DNA from: Macrostomum hystrix
Taxonomy: Eukaryota > Platyhelminthes > Macrostomidae
DNA length: 64,000 bases
Assembly (NCBI GenBank): GCA_950097015.1
Contig: CATNEN010000003.1
Span: forward strand, 10,211,501 to 10,275,500
Direction of reading: 5' to 3'
Under the pieces are notes generated by a model that was not told where the DNA came from, made no database searches, and saw only the letters and a program-made list of their open reading frames with translations. Position 1 is the stretch's first letter; the number at the start of each line of letters is the position of its first letter. A program made the position numbers and the translations under genes. This document shows, piece after piece, positions 44,430 through 56,700 of the stretch.

Positions 44430-46625
44430 TTATTCGTCATATTTGCATCTGTCAGCTTCCGGCATTATTGACCAATTAGGCGAAGCCACGTGACCAGCCA
44501 GATGATTGAAATCCTGGATGCGATCCCATTGGTTGCGCTCCCAGTTTAAGCCGGATTCTATCACGTGACTTGGCAAATCGGCATAGTTTAAACTATAAGG
44601 CGCCGTTAGGATGTCGTGACAGTCTTCAATTATAGGCGTAGAAGAGACTCGGAGATACAATCTGCATCTGGTGCTGCTGTGAAGTCTCAGCTGATGACAG
44701 CCCACAACTAGATTACAGTCGGTGCATTTCTCGATGAAGACGGATCGATGGACAGGTCCGCACAGTACGGTGCAGTTGGTTAGCCGATGCAGGTGCAAAA
44801 TAGCTGGATGGCCAAATAAGCGAACTGTGCAATTAGTCAGGTTGCTAAGTAGGATGTCTTTGCCAGCTAGGGCTTCAGATGATAGTGACACTGTTTCACC
44901 TGTGAGATCGTGCAGTGTTGGCTGCAGATCCGGCTGTCGGGGTGGCGGCTGCTGCTGCGGCTGCTGCTGCAGAGGCTTCGAAGCAATCACGGTATTGGCG
45001 GGTTTTGAACGATTGGCAGACGAAGAGCTAAAAGCGAATTTTTTCTTCGGAACAACTCGTTCTCTAAAACAAAATGGGCATTGTAGAATATTAGCTAGTT
45101 AAAAATGTTCAAGTCTGAAATGTGTGTCAATTTATCTGATTACTTCGTCACTTCATTCAGTAAAGTGTCATTTTTTTGATTAGCTTAATTAGAAATGTGT
45201 CTGATATTTTATCTAATTAGTCAGCCAAACTATTCAGAAAGGTGTGATATTTTATCTAATTAGTCAGCCAACCCATTCAGAAAGGTGATTTTTTATCTAA
45301 TTAGTCAGCCAACCCATTTAGAAAGGTGTGATATTTTATTTAATTAGTCAGCCAACCCATTCAGAAAGGTGTGATTTTTTATCTAATTAGTCAGCCAACC
45401 CATTTAGAAAGGTGTGATATTTTATTTAATTAGTCAGCCAACCCATTCAGGAAGGTGTGATATTTTATCTAATTAGTCAGCCAATCCATTCAGAAAGGTG
45501 TGATTTTTTATCTAATTAGTCAGCCAACGCATTCAGATAGGTGAGACATTTTCTAGAATTAATCAGCAAACCCATTCAGAAAGGTGTGATATTTTATCTA
45601 ATTAATCAGCCAACGCATTCAGATAGGTGAGACATTTTCTAGAATTAGTCAGCCAACCCATTCAGAAAGGTGTGATTTTTTATCTAATTAGTCAGCCAAA
45701 CTATTCAGAAAGGTGTGATATTTTATCTAATTAGTCAGCCAACCCATTCAGAAAGGTGTGATATTTTATTTAATTAGTCAGCCAACCCATTCAGGAAGGT
45801 GTGATATTTTATCTAATTAGTCAGCCAACCCATTCAGAAAGGTGTGATTTTTTATCTAATTAGTCAGCCAACCCATTCAGAAAGGTGTGATATTGCATCT
45901 AACTAGTCAGCCAACCCATTCAGAAAGGTGTGATATTTCATCTAATTAGTCAGCCAACCCATTCAGAAAGGTGTGATATCTTATCTAATTAGTCTGCCAA
46001 CCCATTTAGAAAGGTGTGATATTTTATCTAATTAGTCAGCCAACCCATTCAGAAAGGTGTGATTTTTTATCTAATTAGTCAGCCAACCCATTCAGAAAGG
46101 TGTCATATTTTATCTAATTAATCAGCCAACCCATTAAGCAATTTGTGTTATTTTAAAATAATTATTAAGTCACTGTATTTAGGTGTAAATTTAAATAGTT
46201 ATTTATTAACCTTGGATATAAACATTACAAAACGGGACTAACCTAACTGCCGCCAATTTATTAGCCAGCTCTTCAACCCTATTCTTGGCCGTGGCGGACA
46301 CGTATGGCGGCAGGAATGGTACAGAATCAGAGTGATATCTCTGCAAACAGGCAATGCGATCGTTAATAGCCGCTAATCGATTATTGACTTCATTAGTCGA
46401 TAACGGTCCGGTTGTCAAGGCCTGGCTAGACTCTAAAGCTTCCATGTCTTCAACAATGGCCAGCCGTTCGGCTTCAAAAGCGGCTTCAAACGCTGTGTAC
46501 TGCTCGGCCTCTGATTTGCCCTCCGCTCTGGACGCACGCAGCTCCTCGATTCGACGCCGAATTTCAGCTTCGCGCGCCGTCATCTTGGCGGTCATCTCGG
46601 CTAGGCGAGAGTCGGCTGCGGACAT
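44430..46625 (-). CDS. TBCC: Tubulin-folding cofactor C
   Basis: Two exons, 46625-46243 and 45063-44430 (phase 2), giving 338 residues (human 346). TBCC acts last in the tubulin heterodimer pathway, as the GAP that triggers GTP hydrolysis by beta-tubulin in the TBCD/TBCE supercomplex. The first 110 residues are charged and helical, like the TBCC spectrin-like bundle. The linker has the conserved KKKFAF and a Gln/Pro-rich stretch. The C-CAP/TBCC beta-helix spans about 180-320. It contains GCHQLRLH, whose Arg near 254 matches the catalytic arginine finger, then PIIEDC and ends in VASPNWSIM. Everything needed for GAP function appears intact. The single intron is filled by a minisatellite. Confidence 0.95.
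45190..46135. repeat. Minisatellite, 43-bp unit, TBCC intron
   Basis: About 22 copies of a unit with attagtcagccaacccatt and cagaaaggtgtgat. It fills nearly all of the only TBCC intron and has the units gagacattttctagaa as a minor variant. Confidence 0.95.
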
Positions 46626-46734
46626 GGCTTTAGGAGATTATCCCAGCTGCAAGCGGTGCGGAGCGGTTGCTATAGTGATGCGTTAATATTGGCAACCAAC
46701 CGTATTATAGCTTTGCCGAGATACCTATATAGAT

Positions 46735-47330
46735 CTCAATCTAGAATCTAGTCTAAATCTAGTCTAGTCCAAGTCTACTTGATTTCTAGATCTAATCCTC
46801 AACATTATTCTAATACTAGATATCTAGATCTAATCCTCAACTCTATTCTAATCCTAGATCTCTATATCTAATTCACAACTCTATTTTAATACTTGATCTC
46901 TAGATCTACTCCTCAACATTATTCTAATACTTGATCTTTCTAGATCTAATCCTCAACTTTATTTTAATCCTAGATCTAATCTTCAACTTTATTCTAATCC
47001 TAGATCTCTAGATCTAGTTCACAACTCTATTCTAATCCTAGATCTCTAGATCTAATCTCCCACTCTATTCTAATCCTAGATCTCTAAATCTAATCTCCCA
47101 CTCCATTCTACTTCTAGATCTCTAGATCTAATCTCCCACTCAATTCTAATCCTAGATCTCTAGATCTAATCCCCCACTCAATTCTAATCCTAGATCTCTA
47201 GATCTAATCTCCCACTTAATTCTAATCCTAGATCTCTAGATCTAATCTCCCACTCTATTCTACTTCTAGATCTCTTAGATCTAATAATACTCTACTCTAT
47301 TGTTATCCTAACTATAGATCTAATATTCTA
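46735..47330. repeat. Minisatellite, about 38-bp unit
   Basis: About 15 degenerate copies containing cctagatctctagatctaat, a nested palindrome (AGATCT), followed by ctcccactctattctaa. It starts about 110 bp upstream of the TBCC start codon, so it lies in the probable promoter region. Confidence 0.9.
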
Positions 47331-47930
47331 CTTAAGTAAATTATTATCTAAAGATCTAAAGAGCAATAGTATATATCACGAGTACAAAAGCACAAGTAAT
47401 TTATTTTTATTTTACATGAACAACACATGGTACCACAATAGTTTGAACTTGCTCGCCAATGTTTCAAAGTTGCATTCTAAGAAATACAAAAAATCATGCC
47501 CATGTTACTGCAGTTTAATTGACTGGCACACAATAATTCACCATGGTTGCCGTGATTTTAGTCGCTTTACAAAAGAACACGATGAATTAAAAAAACATAC
47601 TAATTATTCGCAATTTACGTTTATAAAGCCAATGAGAAAAACAACCGTAAAGATTGAATTGTTTTTTTAAATAACACTGCGAAGATTATTAATGGCGAAT
47701 CACGGAATCAAGAATTAAAGAACATATTGGTGAAAAATGATTAAACAATGAGAAAGATTTGATTATTAAAGTAAAAGTAAATTCTAATGATGAAACAAAT
47801 TATTAATAACAACTTTTAAAGGTCAAACAAATTAGAGTCTAGTAGAACAGACTTAATTCAAGATCAGGCAGTATCGAGGACCGAAACTCCCTGTCATAAG
47901 GTTTTAAAAAATCTAAAAAAACGATCAGAA
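47331..47930. other. Intergenic stretch, nothing firm
   Basis: AT-rich. A plus-strand ORF at 47416-47670 (84 codons, Lys, Asn and His-rich) has no domain, no homologue I recognise and no neighbouring exon. Confidence 0.4.
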
Positions 47931-47934
47931 AGGG

Positions 47935-48562
47935 TCAGAAACCTCATAAAAGGACAAGTAAGGTCATAAAGGGACAAGAAAGGTTATAAAGGGACAAGTA
48001 AGGCCATAAAGGTACAATTAAGGTAACAAAGGGAAAAGTAAGGTCATAAAGGGACAATTAAGGTCACAAAGGGACAATGAAGATCATTAAGGGACAATTA
48101 AGGTCACAAAGGGACAAGTAAGGTCATAAAGCGACAATTAAGGTCACGAAGGGACAAGTAAGGTCATAAAGGGACAAGAAAGGTCATAAAGGGACAATTA
48201 AGGCCATAAAGGGACAATTAAGGCCATAAAGGGACAAGTAAGGTCATAAAGGGACGATTAAAGTCATAAAGGGACAATTAAGGTCACAAAGGGACAATTA
48301 AGGCCATAAAGGGACATGTAAGGTCATAAAGGGACGATTAAGGTCATAAAGGGACAAGTAAGGCCATAAAGGGACAATAAGGTCATAAAGGGACAATTAA
48401 GGTCATAAAGGGACAATTAAGGTCACAAAGGGACAATTAAGGCCATAAAGGGACATGTAAGGTCATAAAGGGACGATTAAGGTCATAAAGGGACAAGTAA
48501 GGCCATAAAGGGACAATAAGGTCATAAAGGGACAATTAAGGTCATAAAGGGACAATGAAATA
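47935..48562. repeat. Minisatellite, 20-bp unit
   Basis: About 31 copies of ggtcataaagggacaattaa, with cacaaa, ccataaa and caagta variants. A larger block (about 48,285-48,390) is repeated almost exactly at about 48,410-48,520. Confidence 0.95.
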
Positions 48563-48955
48563 AGGTCACAGCCACAAAATATCGTCCCCTGTATTCTGTG
48601 GACACAACTAGCTTTTAAAGGGATAATAAAGATAAAGGAACTGTACATGTTCTAAAGGGAAAATTAAGGCAATTAAGGAGCAGTTACAATAGATGAATTA
48701 AGTCCACAATCATAATTATAATTTAGTATAACCCTAATTTTTAATTAAGGGACAGCTAAAGGTTTCACCGGGTCGACTAAAATCGGCTTTATTGAGATAT
48801 TAACAATTTTTAATCTATTTAGGCCTAACTCATCCCATAAATAATAAATTTTAGTTTTACGTCAGAGATAAGCAAAACATTTCTAAACAGAAAACAACAA
48901 CAAAAGTACACTTCCTTTGCTCAATAACAAAATGTCAGAAATCAGTTTAAAAAAA

Positions 48956-51900
48956 TTACGATTCATCACCGGCAGTATCGGCCGATGCTGACTGAGCCGA
49001 CTGTTGAGGCACCACAGCAACGGATGATAGCAACCGTTTGACTGGCTCAGGCCTGCTATTAGAGCTACTATCGGCTGTTAATTTTCGCTCCTTAGACGAT
49101 GCTTCAGTTTCAGTTCGATTAGCCAGAGAAGAAGCGGCAGCTGCGGCTGCGGCTGCGGTTGCCGATTCGGCAGCCTCCGCTAGAGCCCGATCGACAGCTT
49201 GTCGCAGTTTTTGTTCACGTTCAGCAATCTCCGAGTCGATCTGTTTGGCGCCGAGTTCGCGCCGGCGTTTGGCTCGATCGCAGAACACGCGCGGTCGATA
49301 GTACAGGCGGTAGGGATGGGCGTCAGCTAGGGTGCGGATGGAGCCGCGAAGCTGTTCTGCAGCGCGGCGCCAGGTGTTGTGGGATTCGACTAAACTCAAC
49401 TGCGGAGATGGGAATGAGAACAGGGCAAGATAGAATCGAAGAATACGGTGGAATCACACACAGACGAGTGGAATCGAATGAAGACAAGTGGAATCTAACA
49501 AAGAAATTTGGAATCGAATAAAGACGACTGAAATCGAATGAGGACAGGAGAAATTGAATGAGGACATTTGGAATCGAAAAAAGACGAGTGGAATCGAATT
49601 AGGACAGGGTGGAATCGAATAAAGACGACTGGAATCGAATGAGGACAAGTGGGACCGGGCGAGAAGAGATAGACACTAAAGAAGACAGGTGGAATTGAAC
49701 GAGTACAGGTGGAATCGAAAGAGGACAGGTAGAATCGAACGAAGACATGAGGAATCGAATGAGGACAGGTAGAATCGAACAAAGACATGAGGAATCGAAT
49801 GAGGATAGGTAAAGTCAAACGATGATAAATGAAGTCGAACAAGGACACGTCACAATAGAATCGAAGGAAGAAAGGTGGAACTGAATGAGGACAGGTGGCT
49901 TCGAACAAAGACAAGCGAAAGCGAATGAGAAAAAAAGCAAAATTGACTACGAGTAGAATCAATAAAAAACAGTTTTAAGTTGGCAGGTAACAATCACGAT
50001 TTGAATTTCCAAACCTGAGCTTCCAGAGCAGCAATCTCAATCTGTCGCCGCTTCCGTTCGCCAGTCAGATCGGCCAGATCCTGTCTCATTTTCTCCTTCT
50101 CGCGTTTGACGCTCTCTTCAACGCGCTGTTCAATCTGTCGCCTCTGCTGATAGCTCTCCTGTCGTTCTCGATCCTGTTCGGCCTGACTAAACTGTTTCAG
50201 AGTGCCGAGCATGACGCCAAACATTCGTCTATTTCTAGCCCTAATTTCGCTATCTTCAGTTGCCGAAGCCTCTTTAATGGCGGCCCGACGCGCGCGTTGA
50301 AATTCAGCTAGCGGAACAGCCGGCCTGGGCTGACAGATTGATTGGGAGAAAAAAAATTAGTTTAGGAAATAAAGCACTGGATTTTAAAAGTATCTTCACC
50401 TGTTCCTGCTGTTTATTAGCAGACATTGTAAGGCGCTGAAATACGCTAGCCTGACTACCGTAGGGTCGTTTAGCCGGAATTCCTGACGAATCTGAGGCAG
50501 CGTTGACGCCTGCACCATTCTCGGAGTCGCGTTTGACAGCTGTACGTCTGTTGATTTGTTTACAGTTTAACAGTTAAAAGATATATTTAACTTATATCTA
50601 AACAGCTATAAGCATTGGACTCCTAACCAACTAGTATGGACTTTAAGGATTACTGCCGATTCGCCGAATCCCGATTCGCCGATACCCGATTCGCCGAATC
50701 CCGATTTACCGAAATTCCCAATTCGTCGAATTCCTGATTCGCCGAAATTCCCAATTCCCGATTCGCCGAATTCCCTCTTTGCCGAAAAAATTCCTAAGAA
50801 CATGTTTTGCTGAGCTGCTAAAAAAATACAGTAGACTCCACGAATATTGGTCATTTGGTTTGGGATCTATTATGAAGTTGGCGGTGGGTATTTGAAATAG
50901 CTCCATGGCCTTTCTCTAGGGCAGGGGTCGGCATACTCCGGCCCGTGGGCCAGATGTGGCCCTCGAAGCTCCCAAATCCGGCCCGTTGCCCTTTCTGACA
51001 TCTACAGTGTCCTGTTTCATCTCTCTCGTGTCTAAATACTCCCGTGTCTCATCTCTCCAGTGTCGTATCTCTCCACTGTCTTATCTTACCCATGTCTCAT
51101 ATCTCCCGTGTCTCATCTCTCCTGTGTCTCATCTCTCCCATGTCTAATCTCTCTCATCTTATCTCTCCTGTGTCTCATCTTTCTGTGTCTCATCTCTCCT
51201 GTGTCTAATCTCCCCCATGTCTCATCTCTCCTGTGTCTAATCTCTCCCGTGTCTTATCTCTCCTGTGTCTTATCTCTCCTGTGTCTCATCTCTCCTGTGT
51301 CTAATCTCTCGCATGTCTCATCTCTACCCTATCTCATATTTATATAGTCAATGCGGCCCGCTGTCATCTTTTAGGTTCTCACTTTGGCCTGCCAGCAAAT
51401 AAGTTTGCCTACCCCTGCTCTAGGGGATGGATAAGAATAGTCTTTCTACTGTTAAGCAAGAAATTTTTAACCACCCTAACTATTACAGCTGGGTGAATAG
51501 CACAGCTAGTTTCTAGTTTGTCAGTAATAATTATAGATTTCAAGCATATATTCTTAAACTGCAAAAGAAGTTTTTTTTAATATTCTTTGAAAACAACACT
51601 TACAACATAATTTTATAGATAGAAAATTTCTTTCTTTCTATCTTTATATTTATATATCAGAAATAAAAAGACTGATAAAAAGTAATCCATTATTCTAATG
51701 ATTGCGATTGAAAACACTTTTATGTGAGAGTAGTATGTGCTTAAATTTTTTTCACTTCCTATTTTTAATAGAGTCAAAGAAGAAACAATTTCAATTTTGT
51801 GTTCTGCTTGCAAAATTGTATATTAAGCAAAAATTTTAGGAAAATATGTATGTCACTCATAGAGTTCTCAGTTTCATCAAAATGTATATATTTTCCCATT

Positions 51901-52969
51901 TGAATCATATAAATTCATTAGAATTTATTTAATAGCAAAGTTGAAAGCATTTTAATACTGTTTTCTTTATTAAATGTGAAGACAATGAGAATAGAAACAG
52001 CTTTCAAGTGCTAAGTTGTGCCACATGTTTTGATATAGCTCTTCAAACATTATAGGTATAAGGCTATGTCCACACTAAATTGTATCAAAATTATGAACCT
52101 TTTAACACCAAATTATATTTTATTTTGTAGCATTTCCTTTCTAGATTCCAGAATATACTTCACTTTTTTCGAATTCAACATAGTTTAGCTATATTTTACG
52201 TTTTAAAGTAGCAACTTTTTTACTTGTTCTTAAAACTTTCCCACTTTACTTTAACTCGACTTTCAGCTACTTCCGACCATGTGACCCCAACTTCAGAGCT
52301 AGAACTCAATATTATAACTTGTAATTATATTCTTTGAAAATTTGTAATTATCTTATATTATGCAAATATATCCATTTTTAAGCTGAATAAAAAATGACAC
52401 CAATCTTAATGTTTAATGTTTTATGGAAAAAATATCTTTGAAAAAAAATGTTCCTTAAAATTTTTTGAAGTACTCAGATTCCCTAATGAGTTTTGGCCAT
52501 TTAAAAAAGCAAAAAGTCAAAAATGTGAAAAACTTTTTTATTACTGAACTGAAGGATTTAAGTTAGGACTTTTTATGCTCATATTATGATAATCTATCAA
52601 AATGATTCAGGAAATTTTCAAGTTTTTCAAATCTCACTGAAGTCCCTAATTATAAATATAGAACAATCAAATCAGGCCTTAAGTTAGAAAACTAACGTAA
52701 CAAACAATTCTCTAGGATGGTCAAATTGTCACTTAAGCATACAATTACTTAATAATTATAGTGACTTGCAACCTTAAAAACATGGAAACTAAACTTAAAC
52801 CAGAGCTAGCTATATACAAAAATATTAAAAAAACTTACTTGCGGTCTTGTGGTTCCAAACTATGAACTGGTGGACCTCGAAGCTTTTGTAGTGATTCAGT
52901 TGCAGATTTAAGCTTTGATTTCGCATCAGAGAGATTCGATTGAAGTGACTTAAATAGCTCTTCTGCCAT
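48956..52969 (-). CDS. PNN: Pinin, splicing and exon-junction-associated protein
   Basis: Exons 52969-52839, 50547-50400, 50329-50015 and 49399-48956 with matching phases, giving 345 residues. Pinin is a nuclear speckle protein that joins RNPS1 and SAP18 or acinus-like partners at the exon junction complex and affects alternative splicing. Residues 1-40 match the N-terminal coiled coil (AEELFKSLQSNLSDAKSKLK, then LQKLRG). Exon 3 holds the family signature RNRRMFGVMLGTLKQF (125-140) followed by a Glu/Arg/Gln-rich coiled coil. Exon 4 begins LSLVESHNTWRRAA and includes PYRLYYRPRVFCDRAKRR, matching the human PHLFYIPGRM segment. The long Ser/Arg-rich tail of vertebrate pinin (717 residues) is absent; an Ala and Ser-rich tail replaces it. 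Confidence 0.9.
49425..49935. repeat. Minisatellite, about 20-bp degenerate unit, PNN intron 3
   Basis: About 25 diverged copies of aatcgaatgaggacaggtgg. Minus-strand ORFs across it are artefacts. Confidence 0.85.
50645..50790. repeat. Short palindromic repeat, PNN intron 1
   Basis: Repeated gattcgccgaat and attcccgattcgccga words. gattcgccgaat is close to its own reverse complement (attcggcgaatc), so the tract can fold into small hairpins. Confidence 0.75.
50922..51417. mobile_element. hAT-like MITE with internal minisatellite
   Basis: Terminal inverted repeats caggggtcggcatact (left) and, read inward, caggggtaggcaaact (right) match at 14 of 16 positions. Perfect 8-bp target duplications ctctaggg flank it (50914-50921, 51418-51425). 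The TIR and the ccggcccgtgggccaga that follows resemble known hAT (Charlie-type) ends. The interior from about 50995 to 51340 is a degenerate 16-17 bp array of catctctcctgtgtct. There is no transposase ORF. It lies in PNN intron 1. Confidence 0.92.
51426..52838. other. Rest of PNN intron 1
   Basis: AT-rich intron sequence without recognisable genes or repeats. Confidence 0.5.
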
Positions 52970-53743
52970 TATAAGAAAACTTTGCCTAGAACAAGGCACT
53001 GAAACTGAGTACCTAGGGCCAAGGCCTAACTTAAAAAAAACCTTAAGAAATGCAACTCGGGAAATAAAAATAGACCTAGCTGCCTCTAGCCTGTTATCCA
53101 AATATAGTAGCCTAAGAAAGCGAAATTGAAATTGAAATTATATATGCTGAACGCCAAAATATCTTTTCACTTGTCTACTAAGCAAGTGAGGTTTATTTAT
53201 TCTAATAATAAACTAAACCAAAAAATAGCCCATCACTTTAATTATTCACACTAATAAGTATTAAAATTTAGTTCACTCCAAGAAACAAAAGCTTAAAAAA
53301 CAATTGATGGTTAGGATAGCAATATGATGAATGACAAATTACAAGCTCTTGTGCGTTTACGCTGGTTTGTTCTTCGTGTCATAAGATGTTTATCATAAAA
53401 CACAAAACTCCGTTGCTTAAATTAACTTTTTTAGAAACATATCAGTAAAACAAACCTGTCACTCTTTGTATAAGAAAAGCTAAACAAAGAATTTCTGAAC
53501 TTTTTGTAATATTTTTGTTTTTAAAAGGAGAGCAATAAATAAATATTACAAGAAAAAAGTAAAAAGTTTAATTCACAAAATTTGCATGAAACCAGCCTCG
53601 AAACCAACGGATAGTCGCCTGCAACGGATTAATGAAGTTTTTCTATCCGTTATCTTTGGGAGATTGAAAGAAGTTTGTTCTGTGATTTGAAACTTTTCAT
53701 TACCTGGCCTATATTTGTATCGCTAAATATTGCTGTCTTATAA
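52970..53743. promoter_or_regulatory. Divergent intergenic region of PNN and DNAJC8
   Basis: 774 bp between two oppositely oriented start codons, so both promoters must lie here unless they sit further upstream. No convincing TATA box or Inr can be assigned; the sequence is AT-rich. The bidirectional role is inferred from layout only. Confidence 0.55.
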
Positions 53744-56700
53744 ATGGCACAGGGACAGCCTGAATCATTTCAGAAGTTTTATGAAGAAGTAAGTTTTTAC
53801 TAATCATTATTTTTTCTGATTACCATTTCCTAAATTAATAGAAGGTTCCCTCTATACCTTTGTTAACTAGCTAGCCAAGAACAAAGAAGAGACCTTGAAG
53901 CACACACATTTTAGAAAACATACACATAGAAAGCACACACATAAGATACACATAAGATTGCCCTTTCATAAAATAAAAAAATGTGTAAATATGTCTATGA
54001 ATTGTGTTGGCATAATGTCTCATAATGACCATAGTCCAGATCATGTAGTGCACACCAGAAAGTGCACGCCAGAATTTTCTGGCATGCATTTTCAAATTTG
54101 GGCTGCAGTGGCTTGCAAACAGAAAAATTGGCCTGTAATAGTCCATAGTCAGGAAGGTGGCAGAGTGTGCGCCGGAATAAATTTTGGAGGGACAATCTGT
54201 GTGCCGTCTGTGCGCCGTCTGTGCGCCATCTGTGCGCCGTCTGTGCGCCATCTGTGTGCCATCTATGCGCTGTTTCTGTCCCCTAGCCCTGACCCTACAC
54301 AGAAAAGCACCCTATGTTAACCTAAGGGTTATATGATGTATTAATGTTACGAAATAAAATACGTTCATCATACAGTTAGGTTATCGCATTCACAGATCGC
54401 AGATATATATGTAATATTGAAAAAAACTGAATTGAAACGAAAGCAGTAATTGTAAGTTGTAACACAGTTCGGACAGTTGATGGGAAACAGGAAATACGAA
54501 AAATATTTACGAGTTACGACAATGATACAAGATGTTCAATCATACGATTTCAAAAATTATGAACAATTTCAATATTTGAAAAATGCCGTTAGAATAACAA
54601 ATATGCAATTTACGACAAATTACGACTTCTAGGAATTTATAGTGTGTACTGCAGCTTATGGGCCAATGTGCGCCGAGACCCTTTGTGTGTGCTGCACTTG
54701 TGCGCCAATGTGCGCCGAGACCCTTTGTGTGCGCCGCGCTTGTGCGCTGATGTGCTCCGAAACCCTTTGTGTGCGCCGGAATTTTCCGCCTCAGAGGCCA
54801 CCTTCCTGACTATGGGTAATAGTAGGGCTCTGCAGGGCATGGCGTGGTGTGCGCGTGTGTTGTAGGTGGCATAAAAGAACATTATCGATTTTGTGACATT
54901 TTGTGTTCATGTTTGTCTTATCTGTATCATTCTAATTTGAAATTTTCTTTTTTTCTACTTTTAATGTTTTTACTAATTGTAAAAATTATTCTAACATTTT
55001 TTACTTATCCATATTTCTTTCTTTTGTACTTTGTCTTTTCAATATTTGCTTTGTTGTAATGCATTTTTTCATTTTCAAATTTGAACAAATTGCTTAAGAA
55101 TAGGTCTATAGGTATAGGTTTAGGTACAAGCGTTTAGATATGTATGGATAGGCCTATCTGTATAAATATGGTTAGGTATTGATGTACATATATAGGCATG
55201 TATAGGTATCAATGTTATTTGGGAAGGGTGTTAGCAAAATTAAAAATGAAACCCAAATCAAAATTAGAATTGATCTCTAAATGGGGTTTATGTAAATTTA
55301 TCATGTGTCTTTTTGGCGTGCAGTAGAAGTTTTGTGGCGTGCATCCACTTGCTGTCAGCGTACAAACAAATTTTTCATTTCACCTTCTGGCATGCACCAA
55401 GCATGATCGGGACTGTAGCATAATGAGTGTACAGAATCAAGCAGAGATCTAACTTGTCATCCAGATATGACATGTTTGAATATGAAGAAATCAAAGCTTA
55501 AACAATTTTAGTCTTTCTAAAAAAGTGTAACACTCAATGAGACAAAATCAATACCATGAATTTGTGGTTTGGATTTGGTTTAAGACAAAAAGTATATGTG
55601 AAACAGTATAATCCATGACATTGACATGTAAGTTTAAAATTATATATCCAATATCCCCCTAAAACACAACTGATTTCTTTATTACCCTAGTACAATTTTT
55701 GTTATTTTTTAAATGAAATAGAAGAATATATAAATGTTTAATATTTTTTAATGCACTTAATTTGTAATATCTAGAATTATAAATTTCTGAGAATGCATGT
55801 TTTTTATTTTAAATTGAAATTCAAGCAATCAGTGTGTTATAGCTAATAGTACAGTTGATTGAAATGAAGTTGTCCATATAGCATCAAATGTTATTTCTGA
55901 ACAAGTGTTTAAATATGTTTTTAAATACATGTTTGAATATGTAATTTATGTCACAGTTGAACTGATGCTTAATTGATGACAACAAAATGTGTCCCTTAAA
56001 CTAATCAATAATTAACAGGTAAAACAAATTGAGGAGCGCGACTCAGTGCTAACACCTAAACAGCAGATTGAACGATTGAATCGTCCTGGCAGTTCTTATT
56101 TCAATCTAAATCCATTCGATGTTCTGCAGGTGAGTCCATATTAACAGTAGGACTACCAAGGATTTTGACCAAAAAAATTGCTAAAACCGCTGTGTGGTGA
56201 CTGATTGGTTGACAGACTGGTTGAGCTATGCCTGATATTTAGGCTTGATTAGTGAAATTGGAGAAATCGCGTCAGGGTGTCCATAGTGGCCTAGTTTAAC
56301 CTGTTGTAGCCCTTGAAGGTCCAGCAGTCCGACTTGATAAAGGTAGGTGACCACCGAAGACGGAGATGATGCAGGCACATTCGGGTGACATGCTGATAAA
56401 TTTTGAAGGCCTGGCAAGGCGGTACTGAGGCGTTGTGCAAATTCGTGTATTGGAGTGCATGAAATACACTAGCGCTTAAGCGGGAAATCTTGATTATTGT
56501 TTCAGAAGATGCGCAAAAAAAGTTGGGCCGTGTTCTCAAGTTTCATGTGCTTGCTCGTGTGCTTGCGTATATTTTTTAAAATCATAATGTTCTACTTATT
56601 AGCAGTAGGCTAGCAAACATATAAAATCCATAATTCTTGCTTCTAATCCATCGAGGTTGATCCAGAAACTCCGCTGCAGGAGATAAAAAAGAAATACCGC

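Noticed and set aside
47416-47670. 84-codon plus ORF
   Set aside because: AT-rich, Lys/Asn-biased, no domain and no supporting context.
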